A stretch of DNA of 29,389 bases from Actinomycetota bacterium (GCA_009702465.1 WLHY01000003.1:1-29389); one strand, 5' to 3'; shown: positions 18,354 to 26,489, numbered from the stretch's first letter. Translations and numbers: made by a program. The notes: generated by a model from the sequence alone, not told the origin.

Positions 18354-18874
18354 CTACCTTTGGACACCCTCTTCAATTTTGCCGCCGCTAAACGGTCATT
18401 GCCTACACCTCGCCAATGATGGCAGATAGCCAGGGCTAGCGCATCGGTACTGTCTACCGGTTTTGGAATCTCTTTTAATTTCAGCAATCGTTTGACCATT
18501 TCAGCAACCTGCTTTTTATCTGCTCGCCCAGAGCCTGTAACCGCCGCCTTAACCTCACTGGGTGTGTGCATTACAACCTTAATCTTTGATTTAGCAGCGA
18601 GCAAAAGTGCAACACCAGCTGCTTGGCCAGTTGCCATCGCTGTCCTGACATTTAATTGGGAGAAGACCCGTTCCACTGCAATTACATCTGGCTTATGTTT
18701 ACTAATCCACTTGGAAAGCTCTATCTCTAATTGCAACAATCTTTGATCCAGATCTAAATCTGGATCAGTTTTGATTACCCCAACATCTATCAACTTCAAT
18801 TGTTGTGGACCGGTTGAATCAACAACCCCGACCCCACACCTTGTTAATCCAGGATCAATACCTAAAACCCGCAT
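18350..18874 (-). CDS. ruvC: Holliday junction resolvase RuvC
   Basis: Endonuclease that cuts Holliday junctions. The 174 residues carry the four catalytic acids at Asp7 (GIDPGLTRCG), Glu68 (AVERVFSQLN), Asp141 and Asp144 (VDSTDALALAICHHW). The basic GSGRADKKQVAEMV loop at 114-127 is also present. The ATG at 18874 follows a 30-base gap after yebC; a TAGGCT hexamer sits 6 bases before it and no Shine-Dalgarno sequence is visible. No actinobacterial LexA-type box is apparent, so damage induction is not supported by sequence here. Confidence 0.97.
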   Translation of the reverse strand: MRVLGIDPGLTRCGVGVVDSTGPQQLKLIDVGVIKTDPDLDLDQRLLQLEIELSKWISKHKPDVIAVERVFSQLNVRTAMATGQAAGVALLLAAKSKIKVVMHTPSEVKAAVTGSGRADKKQVAEMVKRLLKLKEIPKPVDSTDALALAICHHWRGVGNDRLAAAKLKRVSKGR

Positions 18875-18880
18875 TCGCTG

Positions 18881-18886
18881 AGCCTA
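18881..18886 (-). promoter_or_regulatory. Putative leaderless -10 box of ruvCAB
   Basis: TAGGCT on the minus strand, 6 bases before the ruvC ATG at 18874, in the yebC-ruvC gap. No Shine-Dalgarno sequence is present. Confidence 0.45.
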
Positions 18887-18904
18887 TCTACAGCGATTTA
18901 CTAA

Positions 18905-19660
18905 TTAATTAAGGCTCGCCATTACCTCATCGGAAACATCAAAATTTCCATAAACATTCTGGACATCATCTAGCTCTTCTATCGCTTCAATTAAATCAAA
19001 AACTTTCTTTGCACTCTCTGCATCGAGTGGGATAGACATCGTTGGCAGGAAGGAGGTTTCTGCAGATTCATAATCAATCTTCGCCTCTTGCAATCTTTTT
19101 CTAACCGCAACCAGATCTGCTGGTTCTGAGACAATTTCAAATGCTTCACCTAGATCATTAACCTCTTCAGCTCCGGCATCCAAAACAACCTCAAGCAGGC
19201 TATCTTCACTAACTTTTCCATCATTTTTATTTACGATCACAACACCTTTGCGATTAAAGAGATAGGTCACTGAGCCAGGATCAGCCATATTGCCACCATT
19301 TCTAGTGACTGCAACTCGCACATCAGATGCTGCGCGATTACGGTTATCAGATAAACACTCAATTAATAATGCAACACCGCCAGCTCCATACCCCTCGTAC
19401 ATAATCGTTTCCCACTCTTTACCGCCGGTTTCAAGTCCAGCACCTCTTTTGACGGCGCGATCTATATTGTCAGCCGGAACTGAACTTTTCTTAGCTTTAG
19501 CGATCGCATCAAAGAGGGTGGGATTGCCAGAAAGATCAGCGCCACCAGATCGAGCTGAAACCTCAATAGCTTTAATCAATTTAGCAAAGTTTTTTGCACG
19601 GCGTGAATCAATAATCGCCTTTTTATGTTTGGTAGTTGCCCATTTGGAGTGTCCTGACAT
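18905..19660 (-). CDS. YebC/TACO1-family translation factor
   Basis: YebC/PmpR/TACO1 family protein, 251 residues, full length. The family N-terminus is seen in [24 protein letters not shown]. This is followed by [41 protein letters not shown] and the [21 protein letters not shown] block. Members have been described as transcriptional regulators and more recently as ribosome-associated factors that ease translation of proline-rich stretches; which applies here cannot be told. It starts two bases after pdxT, whose end supplies an AAAGGG element as ribosome binding site. Placement before ruvC is conserved in actinobacteria. Confidence 0.95.
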   Translation of the reverse strand: MSGHSKWATTKHKKAIIDSRRAKNFAKLIKAIEVSARSGGADLSGNPTLFDAIAKAKKSSVPADNIDRAVKRGAGLETGGKEWETIMYEGYGAGGVALLIECLSDNRNRAASDVRVAVTRNGGNMADPGSVTYLFNRKGVVIVNKNDGKVSEDSLLEVVLDAGAEEVNDLGEAFEIVSEPADLVAVRKRLQEAKIDYESAETSFLPTMSIPLDAESAKKVFDLIEAIEELDDVQNVYGNFDVSDEVMASLN

Positions 19661-19662
19661 CT

Positions 19663-20268
19663 CTACCCTTTCACCAATTCACTGCAAATCTCTTCAACAA
19701 AATACTTATGAATTCGATTGTCACCAGTTAACTCTGGGTGAAATGATGTTGCCAGAACTCTGCCTTGGCGAACCGCAACGGGGTGAGAGTTGCCCTGCTC
19801 ATCAAAGATCTGCGCCAAAATTTCAACATCTCTTCCTACAGATTCAACCCAAGGCGCACGAATAAAAACCGCTCTGATTGATTGCTCAGTTATTCCTTTA
19901 AACTTTAAATCAGTTTCAAAGGAATCTACCTGTCTGCCGAAAGCGTTGCGTCGAACTGTCATATCAATTCCACCAAAGGTTTCTTGACCAATCGCTGCAT
20001 CCTCTAACTTATTTGCAACCAGAATCATTCCAGCGCATGATCCATAAGTAGGCATTCCCGCCTTTATGCGATCTTTGATCAAATCCATCAAACCAAAACT
20101 TCGGGCTAACTTTGCAATTGTCGTGGATTCCCCACCTGGAATAACAAGGGCATCAATAGATTGAAGCTCCTCGGCGGTCTTAACAGTTACAGCTATGACA
20201 CCACAATCGCTTAACGATTGAATATGTTCTTGTACATCACCTTGGAGAGCAAGTACTCCAATATTCAT
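19663..20268 (-). CDS. pdxT: Pyridoxal 5'-phosphate synthase glutaminase subunit PdxT
   Basis: Class I glutaminase that feeds ammonia to PdxS for pyridoxal 5'-phosphate synthesis. The 201 residues start [12 protein letters not shown], contain PGGESTT (45-51), and have the catalytic triad Cys78 (YGSCAGMIL), His177 and Glu179 (SFHPEL). The start at 20268 is three bases after the pdxS stop, so the two are co-transcribed. Nothing abnormal is seen. Confidence 0.97.
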   Translation of the reverse strand: MNIGVLALQGDVQEHIQSLSDCGVIAVTVKTAEELQSIDALVIPGGESTTIAKLARSFGLMDLIKDRIKAGMPTYGSCAGMILVANKLEDAAIGQETFGGIDMTVRRNAFGRQVDSFETDLKFKGITEQSIRAVFIRAPWVESVGRDVEILAQIFDEQGNSHPVAVRQGRVLATSFHPELTGDNRIHKYFVEEICSELVKG

Positions 20269-20271
20269 TTA

Positions 20272-21159
20272 CTACCAGCCTCGCTCCGCTAATCTATGAG
20301 GAGCCGGAATATCCGCCACATTGATTCCAACCATCGCTTCACCTAATCCACGGGAAACATCTGCAACAACCTTGGCATCTGTGTAGTAAGTAACCGCCTT
20401 TACGCAAGCAGCAGCACGTTTAGCTGGATCACCAGATTTAAATATGCCAGAGCCTACGAAAACTCCATCTGCGCCCAATTGCATCATCATCGCGGCGTCA
20501 GCAGGTGTTGCAATACCGCCAGCAGTGAATAAAACAACCGGTAATTTTCCAGTTGTTGCTACCTCTTTTACTAAATCATATGGAGCTTGCAAATCCTTAG
20601 CCGCAACATACAACTCCTCCTCGCGTAGTGAGGAGAGTCTGCGGATCTCACCAGCGATTGTTCGCATATGAGTTGTTGCGTTTGAAACATCACCAGTACC
20701 AGCCTCACCCTTTGAACGGATCATTGCGGCACCTTCGTTGATTCGACGTAATGCTTCACCAAGATTTGTTGCACCGCAAACAAAGGGAATCGTGAAGTTC
20801 CACTTATCAATATGGTGGGCGTAATCTGCTGGAGTTAAAACCTCAGACTCATCGATGTAATCAACACCTAAACTTTGCAAAATTTGTGCTTCGACAAAAT
20901 GGCCAATTCGTGCCTTTGCCATAACTGGAATCGAAACCGCTGCTTGAATTTTTTCAATCATGTCTGGATCAGACATTCTTGCTACGCCACCTTGGGCTCT
21001 AATATCTGCCGGCACGCGTTCAAGCGCCATTACCGCAACAGCTCCGGCATCTTCAGCAATCTTTGCTTGCGTTACATCAACAACATCCATGATGACGCCG
21101 CCTTTAAGCATTTCTGCCATGCCACGCTTAACTCGCGCAGTACCAGTTTCTGAAGCCAT
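20272..21159 (-). CDS. pdxS: Pyridoxal 5'-phosphate synthase subunit PdxS
   Basis: Makes pyridoxal 5'-phosphate from ribose 5-phosphate, glyceraldehyde 3-phosphate and PdxT-derived ammonia. The 295-residue TIM barrel shows [15 protein letters not shown] with Asp25, [10 protein letters not shown], the active-site lysine in AKARIGHF (Lys82), Lys150 in [10 protein letters not shown], and the phosphate-binding [13 protein letters not shown] and [14 protein letters not shown] loops. It is among the most conserved proteins in the window. Upstream lies GGGAG (21164-21168) as Shine-Dalgarno and TAGACT (21195-21200) as a likely -10. This is therefore a leadered gene with about a 28-base 5' UTR, unlike its neighbours. 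Confidence 0.98.
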   Translation of the reverse strand: MASETGTARVKRGMAEMLKGGVIMDVVDVTQAKIAEDAGAVAVMALERVPADIRAQGGVARMSDPDMIEKIQAAVSIPVMAKARIGHFVEAQILQSLGVDYIDESEVLTPADYAHHIDKWNFTIPFVCGATNLGEALRRINEGAAMIRSKGEAGTGDVSNATTHMRTIAGEIRRLSSLREEELYVAAKDLQAPYDLVKEVATTGKLPVVLFTAGGIATPADAAMMMQLGADGVFVGSGIFKSGDPAKRAAACVKAVTYYTDAKVVADVSRGLGEAMVGINVADIPAPHRLAERGW

Positions 21160-21163
21160 TGTT

Positions 21164-21205
21164 CTCCCAAGCGGATCTTTAATGTTGAGCCCTTAGTCTA
21201 CTAAG
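21164..21205 (-). promoter_or_regulatory. pdxST promoter, ribosome binding site and inverted repeat
   Basis: In the 78-base gap before pdxS there is a GGGAG Shine-Dalgarno (21164-21168), a TAGACT -10 candidate (21195-21200), and a perfect inverted repeat CTTAG-TAGA-CTAAG (21192-21205) covering that hexamer. The wider arms AGCCC and GGGCT could extend the hairpin around a bulge. It could be an operator or a leader structure. No PdxR-like regulator gene is in view. Confidence 0.45.
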
Positions 21206-21237
21206 AAAAAGGGGGCTGCTGATTTCCTAAATTCCAA

Positions 21238-22248
21238 TTATTTAGCGGGGTAACCCAATTCAACGGGGGAACCACTCAAGAAGACCCATGTTTTACCAGG
21301 CGTGAGATTCATATCATCCCCGTTCGCATCAAACCAGCGAGTAAAAGTATCTTCCGCCTCTCGTTGCCAATTAATTGCAACTACCTTGCCATCTCTAAGG
21401 AGATAGCCAGACCCGCTTCCGGTAGTGACAGATAAGGGTGTAATGCCACCAAATTTATCTCCGTAGATCGATGGCTCTATCTTTACATTTTGAATAATCG
21501 CATTATCAATCATTAGCTGTTGATTTGTTGAGTCGAGATTTACTTCATTATCAAAGTAAATTCCCCACTTCTTTACATCCCTATTCCATCTAACCTCATA
21601 GGTTGCATTAGGCCAGCTGATCTTTGCCCAATCTAAATCTTGTGCGCTCTTTGATAAATCACCAAATCTCCATGGTGAAGTGGTCAAAGTTATTAGCTCC
21701 ATTTTATACCGCTCCTGTGCCTGCTTTAGAAGTAAAGATGGATATAAAATCATGTTGACTGGTGAGTTTCGTTGCTTATCTCGATCAAAGATTGATGGAG
21801 GATTTCGCTCCGCTGACAAAAGATTTAAATTTGCTGCCGATAAAACCGGTCGCATCTTTGTTTGGGATCCACTGTATGCAAAGGCGATCCTGCCAAAGGG
21901 TGCCAATATGTCGATATCTGAAATTCTTGCTGATCTTATTGGGCCAATAACATCAGGTAAGGATGAAGAGTAGATCGCAAGCAATCGAGTTAATCCAGCC
22001 TCTACCTGTTCTACATAAACCAAATCTGCCTGCTTTAATCCTATTTGCGGATGAGCCTCTTTAGTGTCATCGATTTTCACCGCCAATAGAAGTTTATTTG
22101 TTCCCTCTTGCCCTGTTAGATAATTAATCTCTTTTGGAGTTTGATCTAGTAACTCAATCTCTATCTTTGGCCAAATAAGTTGAACTGCAACAGCTGCAAT
22201 AACGCTGAGTGAAACAATTAAGGCGGTGGATTGAAAAAACCTTTTCAA
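21238..22248 (-). CDS. DUF3048 (YerB-like) membrane-anchored protein
   Basis: Extracytoplasmic protein of unknown function, 336 residues. An N-terminal hydrophobic segment (about 6-28) lacks a lipobox Cys, so it looks like a signal anchor, not a lipoprotein signal. DUF3048 N-terminal domain signatures follow: LLAVKIDDTKEAHPQIGL, ADLVYVEQVEAGLTRLLAIY, IGPIRSARISDIDI, and SPVNMI. The C-terminal DUF3048 domain contains YEVRWNRDVKKWGIYFD, TTGSGSGYLLRDGKVVAINW and the GKTWVFLS ending. The start codon is TTG, overlapping the stop of the upstream gene (TTGA), which suggests coupled translation. Last gene of the pgsA-led cluster. Confidence 0.88.
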   Translation of the reverse strand: MKRFFQSTALIVSLSVIAAVAVQLIWPKIEIELLDQTPKEINYLTGQEGTNKLLLAVKIDDTKEAHPQIGLKQADLVYVEQVEAGLTRLLAIYSSSLPDVIGPIRSARISDIDILAPFGRIAFAYSGSQTKMRPVLSAANLNLLSAERNPPSIFDRDKQRNSPVNMILYPSLLLKQAQERYKMELITLTTSPWRFGDLSKSAQDLDWAKISWPNATYEVRWNRDVKKWGIYFDNEVNLDSTNQQLMIDNAIIQNVKIEPSIYGDKFGGITPLSVTTGSGSGYLLRDGKVVAINWQREAEDTFTRWFDANGDDMNLTPGKTWVFLSGSPVELGYPAK

Positions 22249-22751
22249 AGCACATCATCCTCAAAAGCGTATCTGATTGGTAACGGTGCTTTTCCAGCTA
22301 ATCTGAAAGTTCTGATTATGATCTTGCGGCGAACATTTCGAGCAGCATTAACCGCCTCTAAATGAAGGTTGATAGCTAATTTAATTTTGTTTGTAATATC
22401 TGACAACTCAATTAATAACTCAGATGGCAACTCTAAACTTTCATCATAAGCAATCTCTTTTACCAATTTAAGTGATTCCGAGAGCACGCTTTCTGCCTCT
22501 GATCTATCTGAGATCAACGCCTCACGAGCTGCATGAGCTGATGTTGAAATCAAAAATGATGTAGCTGGATCTAGATTTGATTCATGCACGATCTCCATTG
22601 CAATAGCGGCCCGTTTTTGCAAAAGTGAATCCAAGGTTGCCCAAGATGTTTCAACTCGATGATGAAGGCGATCTAATCGACTAGCGGAGAAGGTTAAGTA
22701 CCAGCCAACAAATAAGATCAACAAAACAATTAACACTTGAGTTAGATTCAT
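22245..22751 (-). CDS. LemA-like membrane-anchored helical protein
   Basis: Unrecognised in detail; 168 residues. One N-terminal transmembrane helix (about 4-23) precedes an extended helical region (RLDRLHHRVETSWATLDSLL, ...SLKLVKEIAYDESLELP) that resembles the LemA layout. The C-terminus is basic then acidic (RKIIIRTFRLAG ... FEDDVL). It sits directly after pimA, with AGGAG eight bases before the ATG. In mycobacteria the gene at this position (Rv2609c, by memory) is a membrane protein carrying a Nudix domain; no Nudix box is present here, so this may be the short version of that protein. Function unknown. Confidence 0.75.
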   Translation of the reverse strand: MNLTQVLIVLLILFVGWYLTFSASRLDRLHHRVETSWATLDSLLQKRAAIAMEIVHESNLDPATSFLISTSAHAAREALISDRSEAESVLSESLKLVKEIAYDESLELPSELLIELSDITNKIKLAINLHLEAVNAARNVRRKIIIRTFRLAGKAPLPIRYAFEDDVL

Positions 22752-22755
22752 GAAT

Positions 22756-23916
22756 CTATCTCCTATTCCAGAATCGGCTATCTGAAGTTAGCCCCACTTT
22801 ATTATTTCCTGCCATCGCCATCTCGTAAACTGAGAGGATTTGATCAGCAACAACCTGCCAATCATATTTCTGGGAGCTTAGCTTTCCTTTACTGCTTAAA
22901 CTTTGTTGAAGCTCATAATTACGCAGCAAACCAATTAGCACCTTAGCAAGATCGGCACTATCTCCATTTTTGAAGAGTAAGCCAGCTTCACCATTCTCTA
23001 GAACCGCCTTAAAGGCGGGAATATCGCTACCCACAACTGGTGTACCAGCAGATAAGGCTTCAGTAAGAATAATTCCAAATGATTCTCCACCAGTGTTTGG
23101 CGCTACGTAGATATTGATTGATTTCAAAAATGAGGCCTTCTCTTTCTCTGAAAGAAATCCTAGAAAGACAATTCGATTTCGTAAGCCGACATCTAACTTT
23201 TTGATTAACTCATCGCCATCGCCAGGTCCGGCAACTAGCAATCTGACATCAGGAACAAATCTGGCAATAATTGGCAGCGCATCTAGTAGAACTTGTAAAC
23301 CCTTTCTTGGCTCCTCAAATCTTCCAATAAATCCTAAAGTATGTGGTTTTCGCCAATGAATAGTTGGTTGCGCCAATGAGTACTGCGAGCTTTCAATACC
23401 GTTAGGGATTACAACCGCATCAGTATCAAAGTGATCCTTTAATGTTTGTCGTGCACTTTCACTGACTGCAATTCTTGCGGTTAACTTCTCAACAATCGGT
23501 TCAAGAATCGGTCCAATTGCATATATTGCCTTCTGCTTTGGTGATGAGACATGAAAAGTTCCGACCATCGGACCAGTAGCCGCTGAACAAGCCAAGAGTG
23601 AGAGTGAAGGAATAGCTGGTTCATGAAGATGGAGCAGATCAAAATCTCCTTGAGTAATCCACTGTTTAACCCGCGAACTAGCGATCGGACCAAATAAAAC
23701 GCGAGCAACTGAGCCATTGACGGGAATTGATATTGGCTTGCCAGCATTAACCAACCAATTCTCATTCACCCGATCTTCATCTGAGACCGGAGCAAAAACT
23801 GAAACCTGGTGTCCCTCATCCAGTAAATGTTTTGTAAGTTCACGGATATGAGTTTGTACGCCACCCGGAGAATCCCAACCATAAGGACATACCATTCCAA
23901 TTTTAAATTTTTTCAT
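22756..23916 (-). CDS. pimA: Phosphatidylinositol alpha-mannosyltransferase (PimA-type GT4)
   Basis: Predicted to transfer mannose from GDP-mannose to phosphatidylinositol, the first step of PIM synthesis, at the cytosolic membrane face. I start it at ATG 23916, giving 386 residues beginning KKFKIGMVCPYGWDSPGGVQTH; the frame also opens at 23949, but the added 11 residues are unlike the family. Key positions match PimA: His122 in TFHVS, Arg199 and Lys205 in GRFEEPRKG, and Glu278 in GGESFGIILTEA (EX7E motif). GT-B Rossmann halves lie on each side of about residue 190. It overlaps the acyltransferase end by 14 bases. Substrate is inferred from the pgsA-acyltransferase context; another GDP-sugar acceptor is possible. 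Confidence 0.92.
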   Translation of the reverse strand: MKKFKIGMVCPYGWDSPGGVQTHIRELTKHLLDEGHQVSVFAPVSDEDRVNENWLVNAGKPISIPVNGSVARVLFGPIASSRVKQWITQGDFDLLHLHEPAIPSLSLLACSAATGPMVGTFHVSSPKQKAIYAIGPILEPIVEKLTARIAVSESARQTLKDHFDTDAVVIPNGIESSQYSLAQPTIHWRKPHTLGFIGRFEEPRKGLQVLLDALPIIARFVPDVRLLVAGPGDGDELIKKLDVGLRNRIVFLGFLSEKEKASFLKSINIYVAPNTGGESFGIILTEALSAGTPVVGSDIPAFKAVLENGEAGLLFKNGDSADLAKVLIGLLRNYELQQSLSSKGKLSSQKYDWQVVADQILSVYEMAMAGNNKVGLTSDSRFWNRR

Positions 23917-24763
23917 CAGTCCATATCCGTTGCAACATGTGCCAATCAACTGGTGAGGATTTTATTCCAGCGGCAAAATTATCTGCCATGAGTTGAGTTA
24001 ATTTCTCAACCCGCTCCTCCACTGTTCCTTCGGTAGGTACTGGTCCAATACTTTTAAACTCTATATTTATTCCAAATTCAGAGTAGGTTATAAATGCGGA
24101 TATAAAAGCGGAATTAGAATCGAGAATTAATCTAGCTGGCCCAGATGGCATTTTTGCAACACCACCAAAGAAATCAACTGAAAGACCATTTTTTGATAGG
24201 TCACGATCGGCGACTAAAGCCACTAATTTTCCAGATCGCAAACGATCTAGCAATATAGGCATTACCTTCTCTTCTGTATGTAAAACTTCAATTCCGATTG
24301 ATTGGCGATAATCTAAAAACTTTAAGAAGATCTGTTCTGGCTTTAACTTTTCAGCCACAGTCGTAAGATTTATACCAGTTGAACAAAAGTAAGCGGCAGC
24401 ATGGTCCCAATTACCTGCATGTGGCAAAACCACTAAACATCCTTGTTTGCTAGCAATCGGATCTCGCAACAACTGCTCATTAATGACTGTTGTGGTTGAA
24501 ATAATTCGCTCTTTGCTCCATTTATTCAATCTAAATGTATCTATCCAATAGCGAAGATATGAGCGCATTCCCGCCTTTGTTAAATCATCTAGCTCTATCT
24601 CACTAATTGAGGGTTGGACTCGAGCGTAATTGGATCGTAACCTCTTTACCCCTTTACCATTTTTTTTATAAAGGTAATCTGAAATTTTATTTGCTAACAG
24701 ATAAGCTAACTTTTCTGGCATAACACCAATTAAGCGCCAGGCTAAAAGGTAAGCGATATACAT
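23903..24763 (-). CDS. PIM acyltransferase / lauroyl acyltransferase family
   Basis: Membrane-associated acyltransferase, probably adding a fatty acid to the mannose of phosphatidylinositol mannoside, as PatA does in mycobacteria (Rv2611c). The 286-residue protein has the HX4D catalytic motif in VVLPHAGNWDHAA (His115, Asp120), ALVADRDLSKNGLSVDFFGG (183-201), and MPSGPARLIL (205-214), all typical of the LpxL/HtrB-like family. The N-terminal ~25 residues are hydrophobic. It starts 3 bases after the pgsA stop, with GGGGAG ten bases upstream, and overlaps pimA at its end. Family is firm; the PatA role is inferred from its place between pgsA and pimA. Confidence 0.9.
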   Translation of the reverse strand: MYIAYLLAWRLIGVMPEKLAYLLANKISDYLYKKNGKGVKRLRSNYARVQPSISEIELDDLTKAGMRSYLRYWIDTFRLNKWSKERIISTTTVINEQLLRDPIASKQGCLVVLPHAGNWDHAAAYFCSTGINLTTVAEKLKPEQIFLKFLDYRQSIGIEVLHTEEKVMPILLDRLRSGKLVALVADRDLSKNGLSVDFFGGVAKMPSGPARLILDSNSAFISAFITYSEFGINIEFKSIGPVPTEGTVEERVEKLTQLMADNFAAGIKSSPVDWHMLQRIWTDEKI

Positions 24764-24766
24764 AAA

Positions 24767-25363
24767 TTACTTACTCCCCTGATACACAATCCATAATCTT
24801 TGAAGAACTGTGATGATAGATATCAGTGTAAAGAGGTAGATACCGATTGAGATGGCTGAAGTTACACCTAAACCATATAAACCGTAAGCGGTGAGAATAA
24901 GTATGGTGCGCTCTGCCCGTTCTGCTAAACCGCCCTCGCACGGAATTTGTAAAGCCTCAGCCCTTGCCTTGATATATGAAACTAGAAAACTTGAAACGAT
25001 TGCGGTAATGAAAACAAAGCGTAAATTCTCCTCTTTGGCAGCGATGTAAATTAATCCGCCCAACAAAATTGCACTATCGCTAATCCGATCTAGAGTTGAA
25101 TCTAAGAGTGCTCCCCATTTACTCACGCCTCTTTTTGAAAGCCGAGCAACTGTTCCATCAAAGAGATCAAATAGAACAAATCCGGCAACAACAAAAACGC
25201 CGGCGAGAAACTGACCATTTCCAAAGAAGTACAAGGCTGAGATTGAGGCTCCGACTCCACCGATTGTGGAAAGCAGATTGGCGGTGACTCCGATTTTTAT
25301 TAAAAACTTTGCAAATGGTTCAATAATTTTCACGACTGGATCACGAAAACTGCTTTGTAACAT
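24767..25363 (-). CDS. pgsA: Phosphatidylinositol phosphate synthase (CDP-alcohol phosphatidyltransferase)
   Basis: Condenses CDP-diacylglycerol with inositol 1-phosphate to make phosphatidylinositol phosphate in the membrane. The 198-residue protein has several membrane helices and the full CDP-alcohol phosphotransferase motif: DLFDGTVARL, then G and D residues, giving Asp66, Asp69, Asp88 and Asp92. Downstream, SYIKARAEALQIPCEGGLAERAER closely resembles the mycobacterial PgsA1 sequence I know from Rv2612c. I chose ATG 25363 because a TACGAT hexamer lies 7 bases upstream; TTG at 25405 and ATG at 25372 also open the frame. It leads pgsA-acyltransferase-pimA and is divergent from the unknown gene at 25389. 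Confidence 0.93.
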   Translation of the reverse strand: MLQSSFRDPVVKIIEPFAKFLIKIGVTANLLSTIGGVGASISALYFFGNGQFLAGVFVVAGFVLFDLFDGTVARLSKRGVSKWGALLDSTLDRISDSAILLGGLIYIAAKEENLRFVFITAIVSSFLVSYIKARAEALQIPCEGGLAERAERTILILTAYGLYGLGVTSAISIGIYLFTLISIITVLQRLWIVYQGSK

Positions 25364-25370
25364 AAATACC

Positions 25371-25376
25371 ATCGTA
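25371..25376 (-). promoter_or_regulatory. Putative leaderless -10 box of pgsA operon
   Basis: TACGAT on the minus strand, 7 bases before the pgsA ATG at 25363. It shares bases 25375-25376 with the oppositely oriented TAGGCT of the divergent gene. Confidence 0.45.
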
Positions 25377-25380
25377 GGCT
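25375..25380 (+). promoter_or_regulatory. Putative leaderless -10 box of the unknown plus-strand gene
   Basis: TAGGCT on the plus strand, 8 bases before the ATG at 25389. It overlaps the pgsA -10 candidate by two bases, so both promoters cannot be open at once. Confidence 0.42.
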
Positions 25381-25388
25381 TAGGGGTG

Positions 25389-25973
25389 ATGACAAGCCTA
25401 ATCAACGCACGCTACCTGTTAGGTGAACACCCCTTGAAGGCAGAGATCGCTGAGCTATTGGCGTTGGTGCCATCAGATACCTATCCAGATGCACAGGCGC
25501 AATTGCTGGTGTTAATTGCTAGCGCTAAAGATGGAATTCCTTCCACTTTGGTTGATGAATGGCCGCAATTTCGAGAGAAATACATTCCTACGCTGGTCCT
25601 TATTTTAGATTTTGAAAGTGGCGAGGTTGATTTTGAGGATATGTGCGCCATTGTAGGAAAAATGTTAGAACCAGTTGTCGCACCCTTTTTAGTTTTGCAC
25701 GCCGAGAATGGTGATCCAACCGCTCTTATCAACTTAGAAAATCTCAAAGTTATTAATTACTCAGATAAAAAAGTAGTTGAGCAAGATAGCGATCCAGAAC
25801 ACCATGACCTGGTCAAGGAGTTTGTTGTTGAGTTGAATCAATCTCTGCAAGAAGGAGGGTGGGAACAGTTTGTTCAAGGATTAATAGTTCCAGCTATACC
25901 TTTTATGTTTAGTAATAAATTAGGCTTGATGGAGGCTAAAAAATTCTTAGACTTGATTCCAAGCAGCAGCTAA
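25389..25973 (+). CDS. Unrecognised acidic cytosolic protein
   Basis: I do not recognise this 194-residue protein. It has no signal peptide or clear membrane segment and is acidic, with mixed alpha/beta character (PTLVLILDFESGEVDFEDM near 67-85, VVAPFLVLHAENGDP at 96-110). Codon use looks like its neighbours. ATG 25389 (or GTG 25386) is chosen because it follows TAGGCT by 8 bases; the longer frame from 25266 lies antisense inside pgsA and is unlikely to be translated. It is one of only two plus-strand genes in the window, separating pgsA from the HIT gene, which adjoin in mycobacteria. Its 3' end overlaps the HIT gene end by 27 bases on the opposite strand. Function unknown. Confidence 0.75.
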   Translation: MTSLINARYLLGEHPLKAEIAELLALVPSDTYPDAQAQLLVLIASAKDGIPSTLVDEWPQFREKYIPTLVLILDFESGEVDFEDMCAIVGKMLEPVVAPFLVLHAENGDPTALINLENLKVINYSDKKVVEQDSDPEHHDLVKEFVVELNQSLQEGGWEQFVQGLIVPAIPFMFSNKLGLMEAKKFLDLIPSSS

Positions 25974-26489
25974 TTGCGCTCTGGATTCGCTCAATAATTG
26001 TGGAATAACCTTTGTCTTTCCAATTATCGGCATAAAGTTTGCATCTCCAGCCCATCTAGGAACTAGATGTTGATGTATGTGTCCAGCAATACCGGCTCCG
26101 GACACCGCTCCTTGATTTATTCCAATGTTAAACCCAAGTGCATTTGAAACCTTTCGAACTACTAGCATTGCATGAGCAGTTAGCGCCGTGATCTCATTAC
26201 GTTCGGCCTCATCTAACTCTGTTAAATCAGCAACATGGCGATTTGTACAGATCAACAAATGCCCTGCGTTGTACGGATATAGGTTCATAACCACGTACGC
26301 CTTTACTCCCCTGAAAACAATTAGTGCCTCTTCGTCACTGAGTTCAATTATTTTGCAAAACGGACATGGCACATCATTGCCAGGTAATGGCCGGTTCTCG
26401 CCGTCGAGATAACTCATGCGATGTGGCGCCCATAATCTCTGCCAAGCATCGGGCATTCCAGCTCCGCCTTGCATAGGTATCTCACTCAT
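25947..26489 (-). CDS. HIT-family Ap4A phosphorylase-like hydrolase
   Basis: Predicted to phosphorolyse or hydrolyse diadenosine polyphosphates. The 180 residues show CPFCKI (Cys42, Cys45, probable metal site), VMNLYPYNAGHLLI (67-80), FNIGINQG (120-127), the histidine triad HIHQHLV (His137, His139, His141) and PRWAGDANFMPIIG. This pattern matches the mycobacterial Rv2613c Ap4A phosphorylase, which occupies the same position next to thrS and pgsA. The ATG follows the thrS stop with no gap (TAA-ATG). Nucleotide preference is inferred from that ortholog. Confidence 0.92.
   Translation of the reverse strand: MSEIPMQGGAGMPDAWQRLWAPHRMSYLDGENRPLPGNDVPCPFCKIIELSDEEALIVFRGVKAYVVMNLYPYNAGHLLICTNRHVADLTELDEAERNEITALTAHAMLVVRKVSNALGFNIGINQGAVSGAGIAGHIHQHLVPRWAGDANFMPIIGKTKVIPQLLSESRAQLAAAWNQV

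Noticed and set aside
19290..19865. 191-codon plus-strand open frame opposite yebC and pdxT
   Set aside because: It spans two confidently assigned genes antisense and shows no domain or ribosome binding site.
23917..23949. Extra 11 residues at the pimA N-terminus
   Set aside because: They lie within the acyltransferase gene and do not resemble the PimA family start; the ATG at 23916 gives a standard N-terminus.
25266..25388. Upstream extension of the unknown plus-strand gene
   Set aside because: It lies antisense inside pgsA, whose sequence is clearly coding there; ATG 25389 has the TAGGCT hexamer at the right distance.
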